Shown here: one piece after another, positions 18,050-26,941 of the stretch
How the letters are laid out: the number at the start of each line of letters is the position of its first letter
How positions within the stretch are numbered: the first letter of the stretch is position 1
Origin: Nocardioides acrostichi
GTDB lineage: Bacteria > Actinomycetota > Actinomycetes > Propionibacteriales > Nocardioidaceae
Assembly: GCF_015319165.1 (NCBI RefSeq)
Contig: NZ_JADIVZ010000001.1
Location: 372,001-436,000 of the forward strand
DNA: 64,000 nt
Direction of reading: 5' to 3'
Made by a program: the position numbers and the translations under genes
The notes under the pieces: generated by a model
What the model saw: the letters and a program-made list of their open reading frames with translations, nothing else
What the model was told of the DNA's origin: nothing
The model's database searches: none

Positions 18050-18799
18050 TCAGGCCCGGGCGACCGCGGCGGCGGGTGCGCCCTCGGCAGCAGCACGGCG
18101 CAGCGACTCCGAGAGCCGCTCGGCGGCGGCCATGACGGCGGGGGCGTGCATGCGCCCGGGCTGGCGGGAGAGCCGCTCGAGCGGACCCGAGACCGAGACG
18201 GCGGCGATGATCTTGCCGCTGGGGGAGCGCACGGGTGCCGAGACCGAGGCCACGCCCTGCTCGCGCTCGCCGATCGACTGCGCCCAGCCGCGTCGGCGGA
18301 TGCCGGAGAGGGCGGCGGCGGAGAAGGCGGCGTTCTGGAGACCGCGGTGTACGCGTTCGGCATCCTCCCAGGCGAGCAGCACCTGGGCCGCGGAGCCGGC
18401 GCTCATGGTGAGCTGGGCGCCGACCGGGATCGTGTCGCGCAGACCCGAAGGGCGTTCGGCGGCGGCCACGCAGACGCGGTGGTCGCCCTGGCGACGCCAC
18501 AGCTGGGCCGACTCCCCGGTGATGTCGCGGAGTCGAGCGAGCACGGGGCCGGCCGTCGCGAGGAGCCGGTCCTCGCCTGCCGCGGCCGACAGCTCGGAGA
18601 GGCGAGGGCCGAGCACGAAGCGGCCCTGCATGTCGCGGGCCACCAGCCGGTGGTGCTCGAGCGCGACGGCGAGCCGGTGCGCCGTGGGGCGCGCCAGGCC
18701 GGTCGTCGTGACCAGGCTCGCCAGGGTCATCGGTCCGGATTCGAGGGCCGTGAGAACCTGGGCGGCCTTGTCGAGCACGCCCACTCCGCTGGTGTCCAT
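18050..18799 (-). CDS. IclR-family regulator, probable leucine-operon regulator (NdgR/LtbR type)
   Basis: 249 residues: winged helix-turn-helix at about 6-65 (LDKAAQVLTALESGPMTLASLVTTTGLARPTAHRLAVAL) and an IclR effector domain (RRRGWAQSIGEREQGVASVSAPV, IIAAVSVSGP). MDTSGVGVLDKA is the start; the frame extends upstream through the intergenic region without a good start. It is divergent from leuCD, exactly as NdgR/LtbR in streptomycetes and corynebacteria, where it controls leucine and related amino-acid genes; function here is inferred from that position. A GAGTAT hexamer 6 nt upstream of the ATG may be its -10. Confidence 0.88.
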   Translation of the reverse strand: MDTSGVGVLDKAAQVLTALESGPMTLASLVTTTGLARPTAHRLAVALEHHRLVARDMQGRFVLGPRLSELSAAAGEDRLLATAGPVLARLRDITGESAQLWRRQGDHRVCVAAAERPSGLRDTIPVGAQLTMSAGSAAQVLLAWEDAERVHRGLQNAAFSAAALSGIRRRGWAQSIGEREQGVASVSAPVRSPSGKIIAAVSVSGPLERLSRQPGRMHAPAVMAAAERLSESLRRAAAEGAPAAAVARA

Positions 18800-18881
18800 A
18801 TCCCAATACTCATGTCTCGCATCATGGGATTGCAACCCTTGTGACGCGTGCCTCACCGTCGACCCGACCTGTCCGTCATTC

Positions 18882-18921
18882 GAGACTGCTGTCTCATTCA
18901 ATGGGATTCCAGACGTACGCT
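18882..18921 (+). promoter_or_regulatory. leuC promoter with putative IclR operator
   Basis: A -10 TACGCT lies at 18916-18921, about 58 nt before the leuC ATG. Perfect palindrome GAGACTGCTGTCTC (18882-18895, 5-bp arms, 4-bp centre) covers the -35 area. A second GAGACATG half lies nearer the regulator start on the minus strand. Binding by the IclR protein is inference. Confidence 0.5.
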
Positions 18922-18979
18922 GGGTCAGGTCGAACAGCGCGGGAGATCCCCGGCGCACCACGCGACGAAGGAGTCAGTC

Positions 18980-20380
18980 ATGGGTAGGACCTTGTCGGAG
19001 AAGGTGTGGGACGACCACGTCGTCCGGGCGAACGCGGGAGAACCCGACCTGCTCTTCGTCGACCTCCATCTCATCCACGAGGTGACTTCTCCGCAGGCCT
19101 TCGACGGCTTGCGGCTCGCGGGCCGGCAGGTGCGTCGTCCCGATCTGACGCTGGCCACCGAGGACCACAACGTGCCCACGCTCGATTGGGACAAGCCGAT
19201 CGCCGACCCCGTCTCGCGCACCCAGGTCGAGACCCTGCGCAAGAACGCCGAGGAATTCGGGGTGCGGCTGCATCCGCTCGGCGACCTCGACCAGGGCATC
19301 GTGCACGTGGTCGGCCCGCAGCTGGGGCTGACCCAGCCCGGCATGACCATCGTGTGCGGCGACAGCCACACCTCGACCCACGGCGCCTTCGGTGCGATCG
19401 CGTTCGGCATCGGCACCTCCGAGGTCGAGCACGTGCTGGCCACCCAGACACTGCCCCAGGCGAAGCCCAAGACCATGGCCGTCACCGTCAACGGCTCGCT
19501 GCCCGACGGCGTCACCGCCAAGGATCTCGTGCTCAACCTCATCGCCCACACCGGCACCGGCGGCGGGCAGGGTTACATCGTGGAGTACCGCGGCGCGGCC
19601 ATCGAGGAACTCTCGATGGAGGGCCGCATGACCATCTGCAACATGTCGATCGAGTGGGGCGCCAAGGCCGGCCTCATCGCACCCGACCAGACGACCTTCG
19701 ACTACATCGAGGGCCGCCCCGAGGCCCCGAAGGGCGCCGACTGGGACGCCGCCGTCGCGTACTGGAGCAGCCTGCGCACCGACGACGACGCCGAGTTCGA
19801 CCGCGAGATCGTGCTCGACGCCAGCGAGATGACGCCGTTCGTCACCTGGGGCACGAACCCGGGTCAGGGAGTGCCGCTGGGTGCCTCGGTGCCCTCCCCC
19901 CAGGACTTCGAGGAGGAGTCCGACAAGGTCGCCTGCGAGAAGGCCCTGGCCTACATGGGCCTCGAGGCCGGGACGCCGATGCGTGAGGTCGCCGTCGACA
20001 CCGTCTTCGTGGGCTCCTGCACCAACGGACGCATCGAGGATCTGCGGCTCGCCGCCGAGGTGATCCGTGGCCGCCAGGTCGCCGAGAGCACCCGGCTGCT
20101 CGTGGTGCCCGGCTCGGTGCGAGTGCGCCTCCAGGCCGAGGAGGAGGGCCTCGATGTCATCTTCAAGGAGGCCGGCGCGGAATGGCGTGGCGCGGGTTGT
20201 TCGATGTGTCTGGGCATGAACCCCGACACGCTCAGCCCCGGGGAGCGCAGCGCCTCGACGTCGAACCGCAACTTCGAGGGCCGACAGGGCAAGGGCGGTC
20301 GCACCCACCTGGTGTCGATCCCCGTGGCCGCCGCGACCGCCGTGCGCGGCACGCTCTCCTCGCCCGCAGATCTCGACTGA
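18980..20380 (+). CDS. leuC: 3-isopropylmalate dehydratase large subunit
   Basis: 466-residue aconitase-family protein. [32 protein letters not shown] is the family signature, and the Fe-S cysteines lie in [11 protein letters not shown] and GCSMCLGMN. With LeuD it isomerises 2- to 3-isopropylmalate in leucine synthesis. ATG preceded by AAGGAG (18968-18973). leuD follows after 26 nt. Confidence 0.97.
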   Translation: MGRTLSEKVWDDHVVRANAGEPDLLFVDLHLIHEVTSPQAFDGLRLAGRQVRRPDLTLATEDHNVPTLDWDKPIADPVSRTQVETLRKNAEEFGVRLHPLGDLDQGIVHVVGPQLGLTQPGMTIVCGDSHTSTHGAFGAIAFGIGTSEVEHVLATQTLPQAKPKTMAVTVNGSLPDGVTAKDLVLNLIAHTGTGGGQGYIVEYRGAAIEELSMEGRMTICNMSIEWGAKAGLIAPDQTTFDYIEGRPEAPKGADWDAAVAYWSSLRTDDDAEFDREIVLDASEMTPFVTWGTNPGQGVPLGASVPSPQDFEEESDKVACEKALAYMGLEAGTPMREVAVDTVFVGSCTNGRIEDLRLAAEVIRGRQVAESTRLLVVPGSVRVRLQAEEEGLDVIFKEAGAEWRGAGCSMCLGMNPDTLSPGERSASTSNRNFEGRQGKGGRTHLVSIPVAAATAVRGTLSSPADLD

Positions 20381-20406
20381 CCCGCCGACATCCCAGGAGC
20401 TTCGTG

Positions 20407-21012
20407 ATGGACAAGTTCACCACCCACACCGGCGTCGGCGTGCCGCTGCGCCGCAGCAACGTCGACACCGACCAGATCATCCCCGCCGTCTACCTCAAGC
20501 GGGTCACGCGCACCGGTTTCGAGGACGGTCTCTTCGCCGCGTGGCGCGACGACCCCGACTTCATCCTCAACAACCCGGTCTACGCGCCCGGATCGGTGCT
20601 CGTGGCGGGCCCCGACTTCGGCACCGGCTCCTCACGCGAACACGCCGTGTGGGCCTTGCAGAACTATGGCTTCAAGGCCGTGATCTCGCCCCGGTTCGGC
20701 GACATCTTCCGCGGCAACTGCGGCAAGGCCGGCCTGGTCGCCGCGCAGGTCGACGAGAAGGTCGTGCAGCGGCTCTGGACCGTGCTGGAGGACCAGCCCG
20801 GTGCAAGCGTCACCGTCGACCTCGAGTCGCGCTCCGTGCGCGCGGGGGAGGGGGAGAACGCCGTCGAGGACTCCTTCGACATCGACGACTACACCCGTTG
20901 GCGGTTGCTCGAGGGCCTCGACGACATCGGCGTGACGCTGGGTCACGAGAGCGACATCGCGGCGTACGAGGGTCGGCGTCCCAGCTTCAAGCCGGTCACC
21001 CAGCACGCCTGA
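20407..21012 (+). CDS. leuD: 3-isopropylmalate dehydratase small subunit
   Basis: 201 residues with [14 protein letters not shown] near the N-terminus and [17 protein letters not shown], the LeuD swivel-domain signature. Forms the LeuCD heterodimer. AGGAG sits 8 nt before the ATG at 20407; a GTG one codon earlier is possible but too close to the ribosome site. Confidence 0.96.
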   Translation: MDKFTTHTGVGVPLRRSNVDTDQIIPAVYLKRVTRTGFEDGLFAAWRDDPDFILNNPVYAPGSVLVAGPDFGTGSSREHAVWALQNYGFKAVISPRFGDIFRGNCGKAGLVAAQVDEKVVQRLWTVLEDQPGASVTVDLESRSVRAGEGENAVEDSFDIDDYTRWRLLEGLDDIGVTLGHESDIAAYEGRRPSFKPVTQHA

Positions 21013-21149
21013 TCGGCACTGCCACGAAGCGATCATCGGCGCGCCGCGGCACGCCGATGATTGTGGTGCCGCACAGGAATGCCTAGCGTGCCTTGCACGT
21101 GCCGTGCGATCGCGCGGTCTGACGAGGAAGTGCGAAAGGGACATCCATC

Positions 21150-21884
21150 GTGAACAAGACGCAGCTCATCGACACGCTCGCCGCGCGTTTCGAGGGCAAT
21201 CGCAAGGCAGCGGCACACGCGCTCGAGTCGGTCGTCGACACCATCACCCGCGAGGTGGCCAAGGGCGAGAAGGTCGCCATCACCGGCTTCGGATCCTTCG
21301 AGAAGAAGGTGCGCGACGCGCGGCTGGTACGCAACCCCCGCACCGGTGAGCGCAAGCAGGCCGCCGCCAAGGCTGTCCCGAAGTTCACCCCCGGCGCCGA
21401 CCTCAAGGCCGTGATCTCCGGAGCCAAGGAACTGCCCGCGCTCACGCTGGCCGCCGCTTCGGACGCCACCGAGGCGGTCCGCAAGGCGATGCCGGGCGCC
21501 AAGAAGGCGGCCAAGAAGGCACCGACCCCCAAGGCGCCGGTTGCGAAGGCACCGGCGACGAAGACGGCTCCCGCGAAGAAGGCGACGGCCACGAAGACGG
21601 CTCCCGCGAAGAAGGCGACGGCCACGAAGACGGCCGCGAAGAAGGCGCCGGCCACGAAGACGGCCGCGAAGAAGGCGCCGACGACGAAGGCGGCTCCGGC
21701 CACGAAGAGCGCTGCGAAGACGGCGCCGGCAGCGAAGAAGGCGCCCGCCAAGAAGGCGTCCGCCAAGAAGGCGCCGGCAGCGAAGAAGGCGCCCGCGAAG
21801 AAGGCGCCCGCCAAGAAGGCGCCCGCCAAGAAGGTTCCGGCGAAGAAGGTGGCCCCCTCGGAGCCGACCAGCTCCGAGAGCTGA
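21150..21884 (+). CDS. hup: Histone-like HU protein with lysine/alanine-rich tail (HupB/HupS type)
   Basis: 244 residues. Residues 1-90 are a canonical HU DNA-binding domain (MNKTQLIDTLAARF, GFGSFEKKVRDARLVRNPRTGE). Residues 120-235 are a low-complexity tail of KKAPA/TKTA repeats like eukaryotic linker histone H1 and mycobacterial HupB, giving extra nucleoid compaction. The tail DNA has direct repeats, notably a 33-bp unit starting ACGAAGACGGCTCCC present twice near 21557-21622, so its length may vary between strains. GTG start. A strong hairpin follows. Confidence 0.96.
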   Translation: MNKTQLIDTLAARFEGNRKAAAHALESVVDTITREVAKGEKVAITGFGSFEKKVRDARLVRNPRTGERKQAAAKAVPKFTPGADLKAVISGAKELPALTLAAASDATEAVRKAMPGAKKAAKKAPTPKAPVAKAPATKTAPAKKATATKTAPAKKATATKTAAKKAPATKTAAKKAPTTKAAPATKSAAKTAPAAKKAPAKKASAKKAPAAKKAPAKKAPAKKAPAKKVPAKKVAPSEPTSSES

Positions 21885-21897
21885 GGCACCCGTGCGT

Positions 21898-21928
21898 AGC
21901 GCCCCGTCGCCCCAGTCGGCGGGGCGCT
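21898..21928. terminator. Bidirectional terminator between hup and cofC
   Basis: AGCGCCCCG (21898-21906) pairs with CGGGGCGCT (21920-21928) around a 13-nt loop. It lies between two convergent genes and can serve both. Confidence 0.7.
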
Positions 21929-21962
21929 GCTGCTGGTGGGCCGCGGAACGCCGGTCGATCCC

Positions 21963-22607
21963 TCAGAACAGTCGCAGGTCGTCGAGCACGGCGCGCGTGT
22001 GCGCGCCCACGCCTAGGGCCACGGCGGCCTGGAGATCGACGAGGTCGTCGACGTCGCGGCTGACAGACGTCGGCGCGGGGAGCTCTCGGCACCCGGCCTC
22101 GAGGTGACGCGCCCGTGAGCCGGGGCCGTAGCCAGGTGAGAAGCTCCGTGGCGGCGCCCCGTAGAGCGTCGTACCCGCGCGCTCCACGTCACTGACGAAC
22201 CAGGCGACGTCGGCGGAGGCACGCTCGAGCACGTCATCGATGTCGTCGGGCCGCAGCGCAGGCAGGTCGGCGCACACGGCCACCGGCGGAGAGTGGGGCC
22301 AGAGCCGGCCGGCCTCGTTCTTGGTCTGCACCAGCGTGCCGTTGAGGTCGCCCGCCGAGCCGTCGGGAATGCACACGGCGCCCAACTCGTGCATCTGGGC
22401 GGCGAAGGCTGCGTCGTCTGTGGCGACGATCACCGCGTGCACCAGGCTCGCCGCCCTCAGCGCCGACACCGTGTCGAGCGCGAACGACGCGGCCAGTCGG
22501 GCTCGGGCCGCGTCGTCGATGCCGACCAGCCGACTCTTGCCCACCATGGGCGGCTTGACCGGCACGAGGGCGGTGAAGGGCCGGGCGGAGGGGACGGAGG
22601 ACGACAT
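21963..22607 (-). CDS. cofC: 2-phospho-L-lactate/PEP guanylyltransferase (CofC/FbiD)
   Basis: 214 residues. ALVPVKPPMVGKSRL is the nucleotidyltransferase N-terminus, and AVCADLPALRPDDIDDVL holds the metal-binding acidic motif. CofC/FbiD activates phosphoenolpyruvate or phospholactate with GTP in coenzyme F420 synthesis, so the organism probably makes F420; no other F420 genes are in the window. Convergent with hup and divergent from the acyltransferase gene. Position next to hup and gpsA matches mycobacterial fbiD. Confidence 0.92.
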   Translation of the reverse strand: MSSSVPSARPFTALVPVKPPMVGKSRLVGIDDAARARLAASFALDTVSALRAASLVHAVIVATDDAAFAAQMHELGAVCIPDGSAGDLNGTLVQTKNEAGRLWPHSPPVAVCADLPALRPDDIDDVLERASADVAWFVSDVERAGTTLYGAPPRSFSPGYGPGSRARHLEAGCRELPAPTSVSRDVDDLVDLQAAVALGVGAHTRAVLDDLRLF

Positions 22608-22658
22608 GGTGCGCGCATCCTCTCAGGGGCGGGGCGACTATTGAGTAGCCTGCCCTGC

Positions 22659-23396
22659 GTGACCGTCCGCTCGCTGAGCCAACCCCGTGGTTGGGCCTGG
22701 AACCTCGCGGTCCCGATCGTCAAGCCCACGCTGCTCGCCACCACCACGCACGACTGGCGACACGGGGAGCGGATCCCGGCTGACGGCGGCTGTCTGCTGG
22801 TGATGAACCACATCTCGCACGCGGACCCCTTCACGGCCGCCCACATCGTCTACGACCACGGACGGTTGCCCCGGTACCTTGCGAAGTCCGAGCTGTTCGC
22901 GAACCGCTGGCTGAACTTCTTCATGACTGCCGCGGGCCAGATCCCGGTCGATCGCCGCCGCGGCGGCACCGGCGCCTATGCCGCCGCGTGCGCCGCCGTC
23001 CGGGCGGGTGAGTGCGTGGTGATCTACCCCGAAGGCACGCTGACCCGAGACCCTGACGGCTGGCCGATGACCGGCAAGTCGGGTGCCGCGCGCATCGCCC
23101 TCGAGACCGGATGCCCGGTACTGCCGGTGGGTCAGTGGGGAGCGCAGGATCTGTTGCCGCCGTACACGAAGCGACCGCGTGTCGTGCCGCGCAAGCACAT
23201 CACGATGTCGGTGGGCGAGCCGGTCGACCTCAGCGACCTGACCGCCCAGGAGCACACCGTCGCCGTGGTGAAGCAGGCAACCGACCGCATCCTCGACGCC
23301 ATCACGGCGCAACTGGCACAGATCCGGGGCGAGGCGCCGCCCGAGCAGCGCTACGACATGAAAGTCTCGGGCGACCGGTACAAGAAGGGACGCTGA
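22659..23396 (+). CDS. 1-acyl-sn-glycerol-3-phosphate acyltransferase (PlsC family)
   Basis: 245 residues. Acyltransferase motif I is NHISHAD (H51 and D56), motif II region GQIPVDRRRGG, motif III VVIYPEGTLTRD. It adds a second acyl chain in phospholipid synthesis, or acylates a related lipid. GTG start with TAGCCT 7 nt upstream (22646-22651), a leaderless pattern. gpsA follows after 4 nt: together they supply and acylate glycerol 3-phosphate. Confidence 0.93.
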   Translation: MTVRSLSQPRGWAWNLAVPIVKPTLLATTTHDWRHGERIPADGGCLLVMNHISHADPFTAAHIVYDHGRLPRYLAKSELFANRWLNFFMTAAGQIPVDRRRGGTGAYAAACAAVRAGECVVIYPEGTLTRDPDGWPMTGKSGAARIALETGCPVLPVGQWGAQDLLPPYTKRPRVVPRKHITMSVGEPVDLSDLTAQEHTVAVVKQATDRILDAITAQLAQIRGEAPPEQRYDMKVSGDRYKKGR

Positions 23397-23400
23397 CGAC

Positions 23401-24423
23401 GTGAGTGCGGTGCACCCTGAGTGGGGCAAGGTGGCGGTGTTCGGCGCGGGGTCGTGGGGCACCGCGTTCTCGATCGTGCTGGCCGACGCGGGCAACGACG
23501 TGACCATCTGGGCACGGCGTGAGGAGGTGGCGCGCGCGATCAACGAGAAGCGCGAGAACACCGACTACCTGCACGGCATCGAGTTGCCACCGAACGTGTC
23601 CGCGACGAGTGACGTGCAGGAGGCCTTCGACCAGGCCGACGTCGTGGTGTGGGCGACCCCGTCGCAGACCTTCCGCGAGAACCTGGTGGCCTGGGCACCG
23701 CACCTGCCCGCCGACGCCGTGATGGTCTCGCTCATGAAGGGTGTCGAGCTGTCGACACTGAACCGGATGAGCCAGGTGATGGAGCAGGTCACCGGGGCCG
23801 GCCCGGAACGGATCGCCGTCATCAGCGGCCCCAACCTGGCGAAGGAGATCGCACGCCGGGAGCCGGCTGCGGCCGTGGTGGCGTGCGCCGACGAGCAGGT
23901 CGCGGTGCGTCTGCAGCGGCGGGTGCACAGCCCGGCGTTCCGCCCCTACACCTCGGTCGACGTGCTCGGCTGCGAGCTCGGCGGTGCCTACAAGAACGTG
24001 GTCGGCCTGGCCGTCGGCATGGCGGTGGGGCTCGGGTTCGGCGACAACACGACCGCCTCGATCATCACCCGTGGGCTCGCCGAGACCGCGCGCCTGGGCA
24101 TGAAGCTCGGCGCCAACCCGCTCACGCTCATGGGGCTCGCGGGTCTCGGCGACCTGGTCGCCACGTGCTCCTCGCCCCTCTCACGCAACCGCACCTTCGG
24201 CGAGCGGCTGGGACGTGGACAGACCGCCGAGGAGATCTACGCCTCGACCCGCCAGGTCGCGGAGGGGGCCAAGTCCTGCGCCTCCTTGCGCGCGCTCGCT
24301 GAGCAGTCGGGGTGTGACGCCCCCATCGCGATGTACGTCGACGACGTCGTGGCCGGCCGCATGACCGCGAACGAGATGATGGACGCCGTCCTCGCCCGTG
24401 ACACCAAGGCCGAGACCGACTGA
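23401..24423 (+). CDS. gpsA: NAD(P)-dependent glycerol-3-phosphate dehydrogenase
   Basis: 340 residues. GAGSWGTAFS at 15-24 binds NAD(P); the catalytic Lys lies in GGAYKNVVGLAVGM; GLAGLGDLVATCSSPLSRN is the conserved substrate region. Makes sn-glycerol 3-phosphate for phospholipids. GTG start 4 nt after the acyltransferase stop. Confidence 0.97.
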   Translation: MSAVHPEWGKVAVFGAGSWGTAFSIVLADAGNDVTIWARREEVARAINEKRENTDYLHGIELPPNVSATSDVQEAFDQADVVVWATPSQTFRENLVAWAPHLPADAVMVSLMKGVELSTLNRMSQVMEQVTGAGPERIAVISGPNLAKEIARREPAAAVVACADEQVAVRLQRRVHSPAFRPYTSVDVLGCELGGAYKNVVGLAVGMAVGLGFGDNTTASIITRGLAETARLGMKLGANPLTLMGLAGLGDLVATCSSPLSRNRTFGERLGRGQTAEEIYASTRQVAEGAKSCASLRALAEQSGCDAPIAMYVDDVVAGRMTANEMMDAVLARDTKAETD

Positions 24424-24433
24424 CCCGCGAGGG

Positions 24434-25516
24434 TCAGGTGAGGTCGTCGAGGGCCGAGGACACGTCGGCCCAGAGATCCTCGACGTCCTCGATGCCGACC
24501 GAGAGCCGCACGAGGGACTCGTCGACGGTGGGTGACTCCGCCTTCCAGCGACGACGACGCTCCATGCTCGACTCGACGCCACCCAGGCTCGTGGCGTGCA
24601 CCCACAGTCGGGTCTTGCGGGGGAGCAGGTCGGCGGCGAGGGCTCCGGCGGCGAGCTCGATCGACACCATGCCCCCGAAGCCGGGGTAGCGCACGAGCGA
24701 GACCGCCGGGTGCCCTTCTAGTCGGCGGGCGAGCTCGGCCGCGTTGGCCTGGGACCGCTCCACCCGCAGGTGCAGGGTGCGTAGGCCGCGCAGGGCGAGC
24801 CAGGTCTCCATCGGCCCCGGGATGGCGCCCAGCAGGTCGCGGCGCTGTTTGAGGATCGTGAACAGCTCGTCGTCGCGGGTCACCAGTGCGCCCATCACGA
24901 CGTCGGAGTGTCCGGCGAGGTACTTCGTGGCTGAGTGCAAGACGACGTCGGCGCCCTGCGCGAGCGGCGTCTGCAGCAGGGGAGTGGCGAAGGTGTTGTC
25001 GACCACGACGTAGGCGCCGGCCTCGTGGGCGGCCTCCACGATGGGGTCGAGGTCGGCGACGTCGAGATTCGGGTTGGAGGGCGTCTCGATCCACACCAGC
25101 GCGGCGTCGTCGCAGGCGGCCACGGCCGCCTCCGTGTCGTGCATCTCGACCAGCTTCGTGCGCACGCGACCGCGCATCTCCAGGTCGGCGAGCTGGCCCA
25201 GCGTGCCCTGGTAGGCGGTGCTGGGCGCAACGACCAGCGCCTCGTGACCGACGAGGTCGAGCAGCACCGAGACGGCGGCGAGGCCCGACGCGAAGGCCAG
25301 GCACCGGCCACCCTCGAGCTCACCCAGCGCCGTCTCGAACGCCGTCCAGGTGGGGTTGGCGTAGCGGCCGTACTCGAGGTCGCCGCCCGCGACGTAGGTC
25401 GAGGCGAAGGTGACCGGCTCGTTGAACGGCTGGTCGACCTCGCGTGGCGGGCGACCGGCGTGCACGGCGACGGTCGACGGCTTCAGAGCGGGAGCAGTCT
25501 GGTCTGGGTCAGCCAT
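24434..25516 (-). CDS. Cystathionine gamma-synthase/lyase family PLP enzyme
   Basis: 360 residues of the Cys/Met metabolism fold: [44 protein letters not shown] and the PLP lysine K198 in [12 protein letters not shown]. The C-terminal [12 protein letters not shown] replaces the commoner SLGG-ESL. Synthase or lyase cannot be separated by eye. ATG start is 6 nt after TAGTGT (25522-25527, minus strand), and the gene is divergent from murF with only 23 bp between start codons. Convergent with gpsA, 10 bp apart. Confidence 0.9.
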   Translation of the reverse strand: MADPDQTAPALKPSTVAVHAGRPPREVDQPFNEPVTFASTYVAGGDLEYGRYANPTWTAFETALGELEGGRCLAFASGLAAVSVLLDLVGHEALVVAPSTAYQGTLGQLADLEMRGRVRTKLVEMHDTEAAVAACDDAALVWIETPSNPNLDVADLDPIVEAAHEAGAYVVVDNTFATPLLQTPLAQGADVVLHSATKYLAGHSDVVMGALVTRDDELFTILKQRRDLLGAIPGPMETWLALRGLRTLHLRVERSQANAAELARRLEGHPAVSLVRYPGFGGMVSIELAAGALAADLLPRKTRLWVHATSLGGVESSMERRRRWKAESPTVDESLVRLSVGIEDVEDLWADVSSALDDLT

Positions 25517-25521
25517 GCGCC

Positions 25522-25532
25522 CACACTAGGGT
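25522..25532. promoter_or_regulatory. Overlapping divergent -10 boxes
   Basis: ACACTAGGGT: the minus-strand -10 TAGTGT (25522-25527) and the plus-strand -10 TAGGGT (25527-25532) share the single base pair at 25527. Each is 6-7 nt from its start codon, so both transcripts are leaderless and the two polymerases cannot be bound at once. Confidence 0.65.
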
Positions 25533-25539
25533 GACGCGC

Positions 25540-26916
25540 ATGATCGCCCTGAGCCTGGCCCGGATCGCCGAGATCGTCGGAGGCGAGGTGGTCGGGCCGC
25601 CCGGCTCGGACGACGTCGTGGTCGACGCGCCCGCCGTGATCGACGGGCGCAAGGCCGACCCGGGTGGACTCTTCGTGGCCTTCGTCGGCGAGCACACCGA
25701 TGGCCACGACTTCGCCGCGCAGGCGGGTGAGGCCGGCGCCGTGGCGGTGCTCGGGAGCCGGCCCACCGAGTTGCCCACGGTCGTGGTCGACGACGCGCGC
25801 GAGGCCTTGCAGACCCTCGCCTCGTTCGTCGTGGCCCGGGTGCGCGAGGCCGGCGGCCTGACCGTCTTCGGCATCACCGGCTCCTCGGGCAAGACCTCGA
25901 CCAAGGATCTGCTCGGTGCCGTGCTCGCCCACGCGGCGCCGACGGTCGCGACGCACGGCTCGTTCAACAACGAGCTCGGCATGCCGCTCACCGCGCTGCG
26001 GGTCGAGCAGGCGACCCGCTACCTCGTGCTCGAGTTGGGTGCACGGGGGATCGGCCACATCGCCGAGCTGACCGACATCGTGCGCCCCGACGTGTCGCTG
26101 GTGCTCAACGTCGGCCAGGCGCACCTGGGCGAGTTTGGTTCACGCGAGGCGATCGCGCAGGCCAAGGGCGAGCTCGTCGAGGCGCTGCCCGAGGACGGCA
26201 CAGCGGTGCTCAACGCCGGCGACGACCGGGTGATGGGTATGGCGCGCCGGACCCGAGCGCAGGTCACGACCTTCGGCACCGACGGGGTGGCCGAGGTGCG
26301 GGTCGAAGAGCTGAGCCTCGACCGGCTGGGCCGTCCCTCCTTCACCCTCGCCACGCCGCGGGGATCGGTGCCTGTGACGCTCCAGCTCGTGGGGGCCCAC
26401 CAGGCGCTCAACGCGGCCGCCGCGTGCGCAGCGGCGCTGGCGGTCGGGCTGACTCCGGAGCAGGTGGCCGAGGCGCTCGCCGCCATCACGACCCTCTCGC
26501 AGTGGCGCATGGAGCTGCACGAGCTGCCGAGCGGCGTCATCGTGCTCAACGACGCCTACAACGCCAACCCCGACTCGATGCGCGCCGGCCTCGATGCGCT
26601 CGTCACGCTCGGGGCCGACGGCGCGGTGCAGCGCACGGTGGCCGTGCTCGGCGAGATGCGCGAGCTGGGGCCGACGGGGGAGGCGGAGCACCGCGAGGTC
26701 GGTCGGTACGCCCTCGCTCGCGGGGTCGACGTGGTGCTCGCGGTCGGCGAGGCGGCGCGAGGCATCGCGGACGGCGCCGAGGACGCCGCGGTCGTCGTCC
26801 ACGACAACGACGAGGCCACGGCATGGCTGGCCGAGCACGTGCAGGCGGGCGACGCCGTGCTGTTCAAGGCATCGAACGGCACGCGGCTCTACGAGGTGGC
26901 ATCCACCATTCGATAG
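25540..26916 (+). CDS. murF: UDP-N-acetylmuramoyl-tripeptide-D-alanyl-D-alanine ligase
   Basis: 458 residues. ATP-binding [10 protein letters not shown] at 111-120 (K118), followed by [26 protein letters not shown] and [16 protein letters not shown], all MurF signatures. It adds D-Ala-D-Ala to the muropeptide in the cytoplasm. TAGGGT lies 7 nt before the ATG. It precedes ddl by 25 nt, pairing the enzyme that makes D-Ala-D-Ala with the one that uses it. murF normally lies in the dcw cluster, so a second copy elsewhere is possible. Confidence 0.95.
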   Translation: MIALSLARIAEIVGGEVVGPPGSDDVVVDAPAVIDGRKADPGGLFVAFVGEHTDGHDFAAQAGEAGAVAVLGSRPTELPTVVVDDAREALQTLASFVVARVREAGGLTVFGITGSSGKTSTKDLLGAVLAHAAPTVATHGSFNNELGMPLTALRVEQATRYLVLELGARGIGHIAELTDIVRPDVSLVLNVGQAHLGEFGSREAIAQAKGELVEALPEDGTAVLNAGDDRVMGMARRTRAQVTTFGTDGVAEVRVEELSLDRLGRPSFTLATPRGSVPVTLQLVGAHQALNAAAACAAALAVGLTPEQVAEALAAITTLSQWRMELHELPSGVIVLNDAYNANPDSMRAGLDALVTLGADGAVQRTVAVLGEMRELGPTGEAEHREVGRYALARGVDVVLAVGEAARGIADGAEDAAVVVHDNDEATAWLAEHVQAGDAVLFKASNGTRLYEVASTIR

Positions 26917-26941
26917 TCCTGCTTGCGTAGGCTCAGCCCTC

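Noticed and set aside
21048-21060. Riboswitch upstream of hup
   Set aside because: The 137-bp gap shows no conserved aptamer features by eye.
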